Shown here: positions 6,268 to 14,212 of the stretch, in pieces
Numbering within the stretch: the first letter of the stretch is position 1
Layout of the letters: each line of letters begins with the position of its first letter
Source of the DNA: JANNHK01 sp034408875
Lineage (GTDB): Bacteria > Actinomycetota > Acidimicrobiia > IMCC26256 > PALSA-610
Direction of reading: 5' to 3'
Assembly: GCA_034408875.1 (NCBI GenBank)
Contig: JAWXCJ010000376.1
Location: 1 to 16,154, forward strand
Length of the DNA: 16,154 nucleotides
Made by a program: the position numbers and the translations under genes
The notes under the pieces: generated by a model
Told to the model about the DNA's origin: nothing
The model's input: the letters and a program-made list of their open reading frames with translations, nothing else
Database searches by the model: none

Positions 6268-7547
6268 GCAGGCTTCGTGGCGCCGGGTTGGTGCGCCGGA
6301 CTGCCCGGCGGATGGGTCGTGAGGAGCCAGCTGAGGAAGAGGTCGACGGCCGCGACCGTGTGCATCGTGCGGATCGACTGGAACACGTCGAACGCGTGGT
6401 GCGTGCCGGGGAGCTCGACATATGCGACGCGGGAGGTACTCACTGCGCGCAGAGCTCGTACGAACTCGCGCGCCTCCTCGACGGGCGCAAGGCGATCGAG
6501 CGTGCCGTGGACGACAAGCGCCGGGGGCGCGTCCGGCCGGATGCGGTTCATCGGCGACGCGGCCTCGTACACGGCGCGCGCGTCTTCGAGGCGCTGCTTC
6601 ACGACGTAGCGCTCGAGGATCACCCCCAGGTCCGACGACCGGGTGCGGTAACCGAAGCGATTTGTCCAGTCGTACACGCCGTAGAACGGGACGATCGCGC
6701 GCACGGTCGTGTCGACGTGTTCGAAACCGGGCTGCCATTGCGGGTCGTTCGCGGTCAGGCCCATCATCGCCGTGAGATGTCCTCCGGCCGATCCGCCGGT
6801 GACGACGACGTAGTCGGGGTCACCTCCGTATTGCGCGATGTTCTCGCGCACCCACGCGAGTGCCTGCTTGCAGTCGACGAGATGGTCCGGCCACGTGCCG
6901 CGCGGTGACAAGCGGTAGTTGATCGCGACGCACACCCAGCCGCGCGCGGCCAGGTGGTACATCAGCGGCATTCCCTGTTGGTCCTTGTTGCCGATCATCC
7001 ACGCGCCACCATGGATCTGCAGCAGGACCGGTGCCGCGGGCCGGGCGTCGGTGCGGCGGTACACGTCGAGGCGATGGCGGCGCTTACCGTCGTCGACGTA
7101 CTGCAGGTTCTTGATTCGGGTCACACCTTTGCGCCGGAACCGGAACGGGAGCACGACGCGGCGCCATTCGAGTCGGTACGGCGCGGGCGCCCACGTGGGG
7201 TCGAGGGTCGCGGCCCAATCGGCGCCGAGCGCGTCACCGATGCCGGCCGCGAAGACCTGCGCCGTCCGCCGGGCGGCAATCGCACTCGCGACCAACGCGC
7301 TCCACGACACCGCGGTGATCGCAAGTGCCACCCAACCCGGCCCCGCTTGCAGCGCGCCTGCCCAGATGAACACGGCGACCACCGCCGCTTGCCACAAAAG
7401 GTGCAGGACGGCGAGCTCGGTCGTGATCCACGCCGCGAAGAACGACGCTCCCATCAGCCATCCGGGGCGCCGGGGCGGGCGGTACGAGATGAGCGTCAAC
7501 AACGCTCCCCACACGGCTACGGCCAGGAACACCCACGACACAGTCAT
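6264..7547 (-). CDS. Membrane-anchored HSL-family (LipC/LipQ-like) carboxylesterase/lipase
   Basis: A 427-residue protein. The first 90 or so residues are hydrophobic, with about four membrane-spanning stretches. A cytosolic-type alpha/beta hydrolase domain follows from about 140. It shows the HSL oxyanion motif HGGAW (179-183), nucleophile motif GGSAGGH with Ser253, Asp351 in HGTLDRLAP and His384 in GTHHAFDVF, which complete the triad. Relatives hydrolyse acyl esters; the natural substrate is unknown. Mycobacteria also place lipC/lipQ-type esterases beside WS/DGAT genes, and here the neighbour across an 87-bp divergent gap is a WS/DGAT, so a role in acyl-lipid turnover is plausible. ATG 7547 has no Shine-Dalgarno but has TAGCGT 9 nt upstream. 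Its 3' end overlaps arfB by 4 nt. Confidence 0.88.
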   Translation of the reverse strand: MTVSWVFLAVAVWGALLTLISYRPPRRPGWLMGASFFAAWITTELAVLHLLWQAAVVAVFIWAGALQAGPGWVALAITAVSWSALVASAIAARRTAQVFAAGIGDALGADWAATLDPTWAPAPYRLEWRRVVLPFRFRRKGVTRIKNLQYVDDGKRRHRLDVYRRTDARPAAPVLLQIHGGAWMIGNKDQQGMPLMYHLAARGWVCVAINYRLSPRGTWPDHLVDCKQALAWVRENIAQYGGDPDYVVVTGGSAGGHLTAMMGLTANDPQWQPGFEHVDTTVRAIVPFYGVYDWTNRFGYRTRSSDLGVILERYVVKQRLEDARAVYEAASPMNRIRPDAPPALVVHGTLDRLAPVEEAREFVRALRAVSTSRVAYVELPGTHHAFDVFQSIRTMHTVAAVDLFLSWLLTTHPPGSPAHQPGATKPA

Positions 7548-7634
7548 GTAACAACAACGCTACCTGTCCCCTTGGGAATCACACGCGCCCGGGGGGTACC
7601 ATGCGGACGCCTTTTTCGGCCCCGAGGAGGTCAC
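7548..7634. promoter_or_regulatory. Divergent promoter region, esterase / WS/DGAT
   Basis: For the minus-strand esterase, TAGCGT (reverse strand, 7562-7557) lies 9 nt before the ATG and suggests a leaderless start. For the plus-strand acyltransferase, TACCAT at 7597-7602 could be a -10, with TTGGGA at 7572-7577 as a weak -35 (19-bp spacer). A clear Shine-Dalgarno, GAGGAGG, ends 5 nt before the ATG at 7635. I see no convincing operator palindrome. Confidence 0.35.
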
Positions 7635-9035
7635 ATGCAGCGGCTCTCGGGACTCGATGCCGCGTTCCTGGCGCTCGAAACGCCTTCGGCGCATATGCAC
7701 GTGCTGGGCGTCATCGTCGTCGACCCGGCGACCGCGCCGGCCCGTCTCGACTACGACCGGGTGCGTGAGCTGTTCGAGGCGCGGATCCACCTCGTGCCGC
7801 CGTTCCGGCGGCGGCTGGTCGAGGTGCCGCTCGGCCTGCACGCGCCCGTGTGGATCGAGGACCCCGACTTCGACCTCGACTTCCACCTGCGCCGCGCCGC
7901 GTTGCCGTCGCCCGGGGGTTCCGACGAGTTGGCCGCGTTCGTCGCCGATGTCGCGAGCCGCCCCATCGACCGGGCCCGGCCGCTCTGGCAGATCTGGATG
8001 GTCGAAGGACTCGAGAACGGCTACGTCGCGCTCGTCTCGAAGATCCACCACGCGCTGATCGACGGCGCGGCCGGTGTCGAGATCCTCTCCTCGCTGTTCG
8101 ACCTCACTCCCGACGCGCCCATCGAACCGCTCGACAGTCCGGCGCCCGAGTGGCAGCCCGAACGGGTTCCCGGTGAGCTCGAGATGCTCGCGCGCACGGG
8201 TCTGTCGTTCGTGCAGCGACCCGTGCAGTTCGTCAAGGCCGCCAACAACCTCACCCGGGGTTTGGCGCGCGCGGTGCAACGCACGCGCGACGAGTCGCTC
8301 GACGTGGCTCTGCCACTCACCGCGCCGCGACTCTCGATGAACCGCACGATCACACCGCACCGCAAGGTCGCGTTCTCGTCGGTCCCGCTGGCCGACGTCA
8401 AGGCCGTGAAGAACGCGCTCGGTGTGACCGTCAACGACGTCGTGCTCGCGGTTACTGCGGGCGCGCTGCGCTCATATCTCATGCACCGCGACGAGCTTCC
8501 CGACAAGTCGCTCGTTGCCGCGATTCCGACGAATACGCGAAGCGTCGGCGAAGGCGGCATGGGCAACCGGGTGTCGGCGATGTTCGCCGGACTTCCGGTC
8601 GAGCTGTCGGACCCGCTGGAGCGCGTGCAGGCAGTCCGGCGTTCCACCGTCGGCGCCAAAGGTGTGGCCCAAGAGGTTGGCGGCACGACACTCGAAGAGT
8701 GGGCGTCGGTCGCGGCACCCGTGCTCTTCTCGCGTGCGATGCGCGCGTACGGTCGTATGCGTATCGGTGAGCGGCTGCGCCCGATCATCAACGTGATCGT
8801 CTCGAATGTGCCCGGGCCGCCGTTCCCGCTGTACTTCGCGGGTGCGCAGCTCGTCGCGTTGCACCCGCTCGGCCCGATCTTCGACGACTGCGGCTTGAAC
8901 GTCACGGTGCTGTCGTACCTCGACCACGTCGACTTCGGGTTCATCGCGTGTCGCGAACTGGTCGGCGACCTCGACGCGCTCGCGGCCGCGGTACCGGACG
9001 CGCTGGCGGAACTGACGAAGGCGACGAGTACCTAG
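7635..9035 (+). CDS. Wax ester synthase / diacylglycerol O-acyltransferase (WS/DGAT)
   Basis: A 466-residue protein, typical for actinobacterial Tgs/WS-DGAT enzymes. The start has a strong GAGGAGG ribosome-binding site. It begins with the family N-terminus RLSGLDAAFLALETPSAHMH and carries the active-site motif HHALIDG (138-144), where His139 and Asp143 match the HHxxxDG catalytic pair. Further conserved blocks are PLWQIWMVEGL, NDVVLAVTAGALR and VSNVPGPPFPLYFAG near the C-terminus. These enzymes transfer a fatty acyl group from acyl-CoA to diacylglycerol or long-chain alcohols, making storage triacylglycerol or wax esters at the membrane. Substrate preference cannot be read from the sequence. 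It is divergent from a lipase-like gene and converges on the PIG-L gene with a 10-bp gap. Confidence 0.93.
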   Translation: MQRLSGLDAAFLALETPSAHMHVLGVIVVDPATAPARLDYDRVRELFEARIHLVPPFRRRLVEVPLGLHAPVWIEDPDFDLDFHLRRAALPSPGGSDELAAFVADVASRPIDRARPLWQIWMVEGLENGYVALVSKIHHALIDGAAGVEILSSLFDLTPDAPIEPLDSPAPEWQPERVPGELEMLARTGLSFVQRPVQFVKAANNLTRGLARAVQRTRDESLDVALPLTAPRLSMNRTITPHRKVAFSSVPLADVKAVKNALGVTVNDVVLAVTAGALRSYLMHRDELPDKSLVAAIPTNTRSVGEGGMGNRVSAMFAGLPVELSDPLERVQAVRRSTVGAKGVAQEVGGTTLEEWASVAAPVLFSRAMRAYGRMRIGERLRPIINVIVSNVPGPPFPLYFAGAQLVALHPLGPIFDDCGLNVTVLSYLDHVDFGFIACRELVGDLDALAAAVPDALAELTKATST

Positions 9036-9045
9036 TCGGACCGGG

Positions 9046-9831
9046 TCAGTCGAAGACGCTGCTCCCGCGCGCCGCCGTCGGCTCCCCGCGGCGAATGAAC
9101 CACTCCCACCCGAAGGCTTCCTGGAACGCCTCGGACGGCATCATCAAGAAGAACGACTCCGGCCCGATCTGGGATGCGTGCGCGGCCATCGCGGCCCGCT
9201 TGCGCACGGCGAACTCGCGCACGTCGACGAACGTCGTGATCTCCGACTCCGGCTTGCCGAGTTCGCTGACTCCCGCCTCGTCCGGGGGATCCTCGCCCGC
9301 AATGATGTCGGGGTTGGCCCGCATGAGCCGCAAGAAGTGCTCACGGTTGATCGTGCTCTCGAACACGGCGGGCGTGCCGGCGAGTTCGGCGGCCCTGATG
9401 CCGACCCGGTGGACCTGTACGTGGTCGGGGTGTCCGTAGCCGCCGTTGTCGTCGTAGACCGTGAGCACGTCGGCGTTCTCTTCGCGCAGCAGGTCGGCGA
9501 GCTTGTTCGCCGCCTCCTCGACCGGTGTCGCGGCGAACGCGCCGGGCGCGTCATTGGAAGGTTCACCCGCCATACCGGAGTCGTGGTACCCCAGGAACTC
9601 GACGCGGTCGACGCCGATGATCTCGGCTGCGGCCAGCGTTTCCGCGACACGTCGCTGCCCGATCTGTTCGTCGGGTGCCAGCGCCTCGGGAGCGTGTTCT
9701 CCCAGTTCGCCCCGCGTCGCCAGGACCAGCACGACCCGGTGGCCGTCGGCTTTGGCGCGCATCATCGTGCCGGCGGTCGCGATCGCCTCGTCGTCGGGGT
9801 GGGCATGGAAGGTGACGAGCGTGTATGCCAT
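9046..9831 (-). CDS. PIG-L family deacetylase (MshB/Mca-like)
   Basis: A 261-residue protein with the N-terminal motif AHPDDE (10-15) and a second motif HPDH (134-137). By analogy with MshB, His11, Asp14 and His137 would bind zinc and Asp13 would be the catalytic base. The family removes N-acyl groups from GlcNAc-type substrates. In actinobacteria it includes MshB (mycothiol synthesis) and Mca (mycothiol S-conjugate amidase). Substrate cannot be assigned, because many PIG-L paralogues are not mycothiol enzymes and no other msh gene is nearby. The ATG at 9831 has GAGAGGA 7 nt upstream. No signal peptide is seen, so it is cytoplasmic. It is divergent from the Liv-type operon. Confidence 0.88.
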   Translation of the reverse strand: MAYTLVTFHAHPDDEAIATAGTMMRAKADGHRVVLVLATRGELGEHAPEALAPDEQIGQRRVAETLAAAEIIGVDRVEFLGYHDSGMAGEPSNDAPGAFAATPVEEAANKLADLLREENADVLTVYDDNGGYGHPDHVQVHRVGIRAAELAGTPAVFESTINREHFLRLMRANPDIIAGEDPPDEAGVSELGKPESEITTFVDVREFAVRKRAAMAAHASQIGPESFFLMMPSEAFQEAFGWEWFIRRGEPTAARGSSVFD

Positions 9832-9955
9832 CGACCGATCCTCTCACGGGCTCGGGCGATACCCACCGCCGGGCCGACCTCGCTATTGTTCGCTCGCGAA
9901 ACCTGACATTAGCGTTGGGAAACTGCCGGACTCCGGCCTGGTTGCGGGGGGTTGG
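9832..9955 (+). promoter_or_regulatory. Promoter region of the Liv-type transporter operon
   Basis: This 124-bp divergent gap holds a candidate -35 TTGTTC (9886-9891) and -10 TAGCGT (9910-9915) with an 18-bp spacer. A small inverted repeat TTCGC-TC-GCGAA (9889-9900) overlaps the -35 and could be an operator, though its arms are only 5 bp. A G-rich tract at 9945-9950 serves as ribosome-binding site for the ATG at 9956. The assignment is by inspection only. Confidence 0.3.
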
Positions 9956-11377
9956 ATGCGCGTTCGTCTCGTGGCAATGTGCGCGGTAGCGGTACTTGTG
10001 TTGGCTGCGTGTGGCAACTCAGGTGACGACGATTTCGACACGTCGTCGCCGACCGACCCGTCGGACACTCCGGTCACGACCGCGAGCGACGAAGATCTCG
10101 ACACGAACATTTCGTCGACGCAGCCCGGTGTCAGCGACACCGAGATCCAGGTCGCCGTGATTGCGTCGAAGACCAACCCGTTGAACGGCAAGTACGCACA
10201 AGTGGCCGACGGCATCCGCGCCTACTTCGAGATGGTCAACTCCGAAGGCGGTATCTACGGGCGCAACCTCGTCGTCTCGGCTGAGCGCGACGACATCGTC
10301 GGCCTCCAGAACCTACAGGAGGTGCAGGCGAGCCTGGCCGACGACAACGCGTTCGCGACGTTCCTCGCGTCGCTCGGCTTCACGGGCGCGGACGCGCTCG
10401 ACGAAGCGGGTCAGCCGACCTTCATCTGGAACATCCGGCCGGAGATGGCCGGCCACCAGAACATCTTCGGCAATATCGGAGCCATTTGCTTCGGGTGCAC
10501 CGGCCAACCGCTGCCGTGGATCGCTCAGGAAATCGGCGCGGAGCAGGTCGGGGTTCTCGCCTACGGCGTGGCCAACGAGTCGAAGCTGTGTGCCGCCGGC
10601 AACCGCGATGCCTTCGAGCAGTACCCGACCGCCGAGGTCGTCTTCTTCGACGACACGCTCGAGTTCGCGCAGCCCGACCTCAGTGCGCAGGTGGCGGAGA
10701 TGAAGGCAAAGGGTGTCGACCTCGTCACCACGTGCATGGACATCAACGAGGTCATCGTGCTCGCCCGCGAAATGAAGGAGCAGGGTCTCGACGCGGTGCA
10801 GACCTTGCCGAATGGCTACGACGCGGAACTCGTGGCCGCCAACGCCGACCTCCTCAACGGTTCGTACGTCAGTGTGCAGTTCGTTCCGTACGAAAACGAC
10901 CCGCTGCCGGCCGAAGTCGAGACCTTCCTCCACTGGATGGAGGAAACCGGCAAGGAGCCGATCGAAATCGCAGCCATGGGCTGGATCCTCGCCTACCAGT
11001 TCGTCGAAGGACTGAAGCTGGCCGGGCCGGAGTTCACGCAGCAGTCCGTCATCGACGCGTTGAACACCCAGACCGACCTCGACGTCAACGGCATGACCGT
11101 TCCGCTCGACTGGACCAAGCAACACAACGACCCGGTCGGCAACGCCGAAGTCGACAGCGACTACGAGTGCGCGAGCATCGTCGAGGTGGTCGACGGGAAG
11201 TTTGTTCCCGTGTTCAACGAGCCCGGGAAGCCCTTCTCATGCTGGGAGAACAACGCCGAGGAACTGAACTACCTCGGAAACTTCTCGTTCGAGCCCGGTG
11301 CCGAGGAGGGGGCGTCGAACAAGAACATGCGCGACCAGGATACGAGCGAAACGGATACGACAGAGGAGCCCGAGTAA
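9956..11377 (+). CDS. Lipoprotein substrate-binding protein of a branched-chain amino acid type ABC importer
   Basis: A 473-residue protein starting at ATG 9956. The open frame continues upstream through the divergent gap and the antisense of the PIG-L gene and is not coding there. The signal peptide has a hydrophobic core (VAMCAVAVLVLAAC) with lipobox LAAC and Cys19. A Ser/Thr/Asp-rich linker follows (about 22-58), then a Peripla_BP_6/LivK-like fold starting at SDTEIQVAVIASKTNPLNGK. It includes ADGIRAYFEMVNSEGGIYGR, the usual first ligand-lobe signature. Several cysteines (ICFGCTGQP, KLCAAG, TTCMD, YECAS, FSCW) suggest disulfides outside the cell. The ligand could be an amino acid, amide, urea or aromatic compound. 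It is the first gene of the operon, 56 bp before the permease gene. Confidence 0.9.
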   Translation: MRVRLVAMCAVAVLVLAACGNSGDDDFDTSSPTDPSDTPVTTASDEDLDTNISSTQPGVSDTEIQVAVIASKTNPLNGKYAQVADGIRAYFEMVNSEGGIYGRNLVVSAERDDIVGLQNLQEVQASLADDNAFATFLASLGFTGADALDEAGQPTFIWNIRPEMAGHQNIFGNIGAICFGCTGQPLPWIAQEIGAEQVGVLAYGVANESKLCAAGNRDAFEQYPTAEVVFFDDTLEFAQPDLSAQVAEMKAKGVDLVTTCMDINEVIVLAREMKEQGLDAVQTLPNGYDAELVAANADLLNGSYVSVQFVPYENDPLPAEVETFLHWMEETGKEPIEIAAMGWILAYQFVEGLKLAGPEFTQQSVIDALNTQTDLDVNGMTVPLDWTKQHNDPVGNAEVDSDYECASIVEVVDGKFVPVFNEPGKPFSCWENNAEELNYLGNFSFEPGAEEGASNKNMRDQDTSETDTTEEPE

Positions 11378-11433
11378 TCCCTATCCACGACGCGCACGCC
11401 TGACGGCGCGACGAGAAGACCGGCGAACGACGC

Positions 11434-13473
11434 GTGGACGAGATCTTCCGCGGGATGACCTTCGGCAGTATTTATTCGCTGCTGGCGGTCGGTCTCGTGC
11501 TCACATACAAGACGTCAGGCATCTTCAACCTTGCGTACGGCGCGCAGGCGTTCGTCTCGGCGGCCGTCTACTACGAGATGCGCAAGGTGCACGAGCTACC
11601 GATCCCGGTGGCGTTCACCATCGCGGTATTGATCGCGGCACCGCTGCTCGGCCTCCTGCTCGACCGCCTGCTGTTCCGGCATCTGCGATCGGCGCCGGCA
11701 GTGGCCCGACTCGTGACGACCCTCGGTCTGCTCGTGGCGATACCGGAGATCACGAAGCTCTTCTTCGAAGTCAATACGTCGTATCAGCCGCCGGGCGTCG
11801 TGCCCGACGGCGCGACTGCCTACAACCCGTTCGGGAACGTGTTCCTGAACCGAGACGACATTGCGACGATCGTCATCACGATCTCGGTCGTCCTCGCGCT
11901 GATGGCGATGTTCCGGTTCAGCTCGCTCGGGCTGCGCATGCGGGCGGTCGTCGAGAGCAGCCGCATGACCGAGTTGGCCGGCGTCGACGCCGACCGCGTC
12001 AGCATGATCGCGGCGGTCATGTCGAGCGTGCTGGCGGGCCTGGCCGGTGTGCTGATTTCGCCGGTGCTCCCGCAGCTCAACGACCTGTACTACCGGAACC
12101 TGGTCGTCGCCGCGATCGCGGCGGCGGTGTTCGCGGGCCTGTCCAGCATCCCCCTTGCGTTCATCGGCGGACTCCTCCTCGGGATCCTGTCGCAGGTGCT
12201 CGCGACGCTGCTTCCCGACGGAAGCGTCTTCAAGGCCAGCCTCGGTCCGTCGTTGCCGTTCGTCGCGCTCTTTGTCGTACTCATCGTGATGAACGCGCGG
12301 GGTGGTACGCGCGACGTCGCCGATCCACTCGCGGGGGTCGACCCACCCCCGCCTCCACTGGTCTCCGTCGAGCGCACGGACTCACTGACGTGGGCGACCC
12401 GCAGTTTCGGCGTGATCTTCGTCTTCGGACTCTTCTACTGGCTGTTCTTCCACGCGGACGAGCAGATCTGGTTCCCACCCGCGCAAGAAGCTGTCATCTA
12501 CTCGATCATTTTCCTGTCGATCACCGTGATCACCGGAATGGGTGGCCTCATCTCGCTGTCGCAGGCCACGTTCGCGGGAATCGGCGCGCTCGCTACCGCG
12601 CAGCTTGCAACCGATGCGGGTATCGGTGTGCTCTTCGCGGCGTTTCTCGCAGCCGGGATCGCGGCGGCCGTCGGTGCGCTGCTGGCGGTGCCGGCGCTGC
12701 GCTTGGCCGGGATCTTCCTCTCGCTCGCGACGTTGGCATTCGGGCTCTTCTTCGACAGCGTGATGTTGAAGTACACGTGGGTCGCGGGTGGCGACGGCAT
12801 CCAACCCCACGCCACGCCGCGTCCGACGATCGGATCGATCGACTTCGCGAACGAGAAGGCGTTTCTCGTGCTGTGCATCGTGATGCTCGCACTCGTCGGG
12901 ACGGCGGTGATCTTCGTTCGGGGCGGAACGACAGGTCGCTATCTCGACGCCATCCGTGGGAGTTCGACGGCGGCCTCGTCGATCGGTATCAGTTCGGCGC
13001 GTTCGCGCATTGTCGTGTTCGCCCTGTCAGCGGGAATTGCGGGACTCGGTGGTGGGTTCTTCGCCATGTACCAGGAACGTGCCAACTTCGTCGGCAACTT
13101 CAAGGTCGAACTCGGGCTCATCTGGGTGGTCGTCGTCGTCACGCTCGGCGCTCGCACGGTCGAGGGCGCGATCCAAGCGGCTATCGGTTTCGTCTTCTTC
13201 CAGCGCTTCGCGCTGAGAGTCTGGATCCCGTGGGCGATCAATCACGTGCAGCCCTGGGTCGACGTGAAGCCGATCACGGGCGGTGTCGCGACGGTGCTCT
13301 TCGGCCTCGGCGCGCTGACGTACGCGCGCCATCCCGAGGGAATCCTCGAGTTCAACAAGCGCACGTCGCTCGCCGCGATCCAACGCCGGATGGACCGTCG
13401 CAAGCAGCCGTCGCCGCCCGACGAGGGTGCGCCCGTCAGCGGGGAGGTGGGCCATGAGCCTGCTCCAAGCTGA
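11434..13473 (+). CDS. Fused LivH-LivM ABC permease
   Basis: A 679-residue, highly hydrophobic protein joining both permease subunits, normally encoded by separate livH and livM genes (about 300 residues each). The N-terminal half (1-285) matches LivH: GMTFGSIYSLLAVGLVLTYK then GIFNLAYGAQAF. Residues 286-320 form a soluble proline-rich linker (LAGVDPPPPPLVSVE). The C-terminal half (about 325-640) matches LivM: GGLISLSQATFAGIGALATA, and GRYLDAIRGSSTAASSIGIS near the ATPase-coupling loop. A hydrophilic tail of about 35 residues is rich in Arg, Lys and Pro. The GTG start lacks an obvious Shine-Dalgarno. The 3' end overlaps livG by 20 nt. The single chain would form the whole membrane pore with the LivG and LivF ATPases. 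Confidence 0.93.
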   Translation: MDEIFRGMTFGSIYSLLAVGLVLTYKTSGIFNLAYGAQAFVSAAVYYEMRKVHELPIPVAFTIAVLIAAPLLGLLLDRLLFRHLRSAPAVARLVTTLGLLVAIPEITKLFFEVNTSYQPPGVVPDGATAYNPFGNVFLNRDDIATIVITISVVLALMAMFRFSSLGLRMRAVVESSRMTELAGVDADRVSMIAAVMSSVLAGLAGVLISPVLPQLNDLYYRNLVVAAIAAAVFAGLSSIPLAFIGGLLLGILSQVLATLLPDGSVFKASLGPSLPFVALFVVLIVMNARGGTRDVADPLAGVDPPPPPLVSVERTDSLTWATRSFGVIFVFGLFYWLFFHADEQIWFPPAQEAVIYSIIFLSITVITGMGGLISLSQATFAGIGALATAQLATDAGIGVLFAAFLAAGIAAAVGALLAVPALRLAGIFLSLATLAFGLFFDSVMLKYTWVAGGDGIQPHATPRPTIGSIDFANEKAFLVLCIVMLALVGTAVIFVRGGTTGRYLDAIRGSSTAASSIGISSARSRIVVFALSAGIAGLGGGFFAMYQERANFVGNFKVELGLIWVVVVVTLGARTVEGAIQAAIGFVFFQRFALRVWIPWAINHVQPWVDVKPITGGVATVLFGLGALTYARHPEGILEFNKRTSLAAIQRRMDRRKQPSPPDEGAPVSGEVGHEPAPS

Positions 13474-14212
13474 CCGCGTCACCAAGAAGTTCTCCGGCAT
13501 CACCGCGCTCGACGCGGTGAGTCTCGACGTGGAAGACGGCGAAATCGTCGGGCTCATCGGGCCGAACGGCGCGGGCAAGACGACCTTCTTCAACTGCCTG
13601 CTCGGGATGTCGAAGACCGACGGGGGATCGGTGACGTTCGCGGGCGCCGATCTGTCCCGAGTACCGACACATCGGCGCGCGCGCCTCGGCATCGGCCGCA
13701 CGTTCCAGCGCATCGAGCTATTCACGGGGATGACGCCCCGCGAGCACTTTTTCGTCGCCGACCGTGCCCACACGCGCCGCGGCTCTCTGTTGTTCGACAT
13801 CGTCGGCTTCGGGCGCCCGCACCCCGACGAGTTGGCGCGGGCCCAGGCCATGCTCGACCTTCTCGGCCTGACCGACGTCGCCGACCGCAACGTCGAGTCG
13901 CTCAGTCTGGGCATCGGTCGCCTCGTCGAGGTGGGTCGGGCACTCATGACGAACCCGCGCCTGCTGTTGCTCGACGAACCGTCTTCGGGCCTGGACCGGC
14001 ACGAGACCGAGGCGCTTGCTGCAACGCTGCGCGAGATCCAGCGCGAGTCAGGTACCGCCATCCTGCTCGTCGAACACGACGTCGACTTCGTCCGGAGTCT
14101 GGCGACCCGGGCCTTCGTACTCGACTTCGGCACCTTGATCGCGAGCGGGCGAACCGACGACGTGTTCGCCGATGCCGCGGTGCGCAAGGCTTACCTCGGG
14201 GACATCGTGTGA
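13454..14212 (+). CDS. livG: LivG-type ABC ATPase
   Basis: A 252-residue protein. The ATG at 13454 has a strong GGGGAGGTGG ribosome-binding site (13441-13450) inside the end of the permease gene; the frame-open codon at 13427 is not needed. Walker A is GPNGAGKT (36-43) and Walker B runs LLLLDEPSSGLD, with a switch His in VEHDVDFV. The signature loop reads LSLGIGR (150-156) rather than LSGGQ or the LivG-typical LxYGQQR: the second Gly is kept but the Gln is Ile. The LivG-characteristic insertion GIGRTFQRIELFTGMTPREH is present. It powers transport with LivF and the fused permease. Its stop codon overlaps the livF start (GTGA, 14209-14212), indicating translational coupling. Confidence 0.92.
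   Translation: MSLLQADRVTKKFSGITALDAVSLDVEDGEIVGLIGPNGAGKTTFFNCLLGMSKTDGGSVTFAGADLSRVPTHRRARLGIGRTFQRIELFTGMTPREHFFVADRAHTRRGSLLFDIVGFGRPHPDELARAQAMLDLLGLTDVADRNVESLSLGIGRLVEVGRALMTNPRLLLLDEPSSGLDRHETEALAATLREIQRESGTAILLVEHDVDFVRSLATRAFVLDFGTLIASGRTDDVFADAAVRKAYLGDIV

Noticed and set aside
6954..7634. Long N-terminal extension of the WS/DGAT frame
   Set aside because: It is antisense to the esterase, and the family N-terminus plus a strong ribosome-binding site place the start at 7635.
9461..9955. N-terminal extension of the binding protein over the PIG-L gene
   Set aside because: A signal peptide with lipobox begins at ATG 9956; the upstream part is the antisense of PIG-L and the promoter gap.
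11298..13457. 719-residue plus-strand frame overlapping the permease
   Set aside because: It is almost entirely Arg/Pro/Gly-rich with no motif, a frame shadow of the fused permease.
13027..14187. 386-residue minus-strand frame antisense to livG
   Set aside because: Low-complexity Ser/Arg-rich translation with no motif, opposite a complete ABC ATPase gene.
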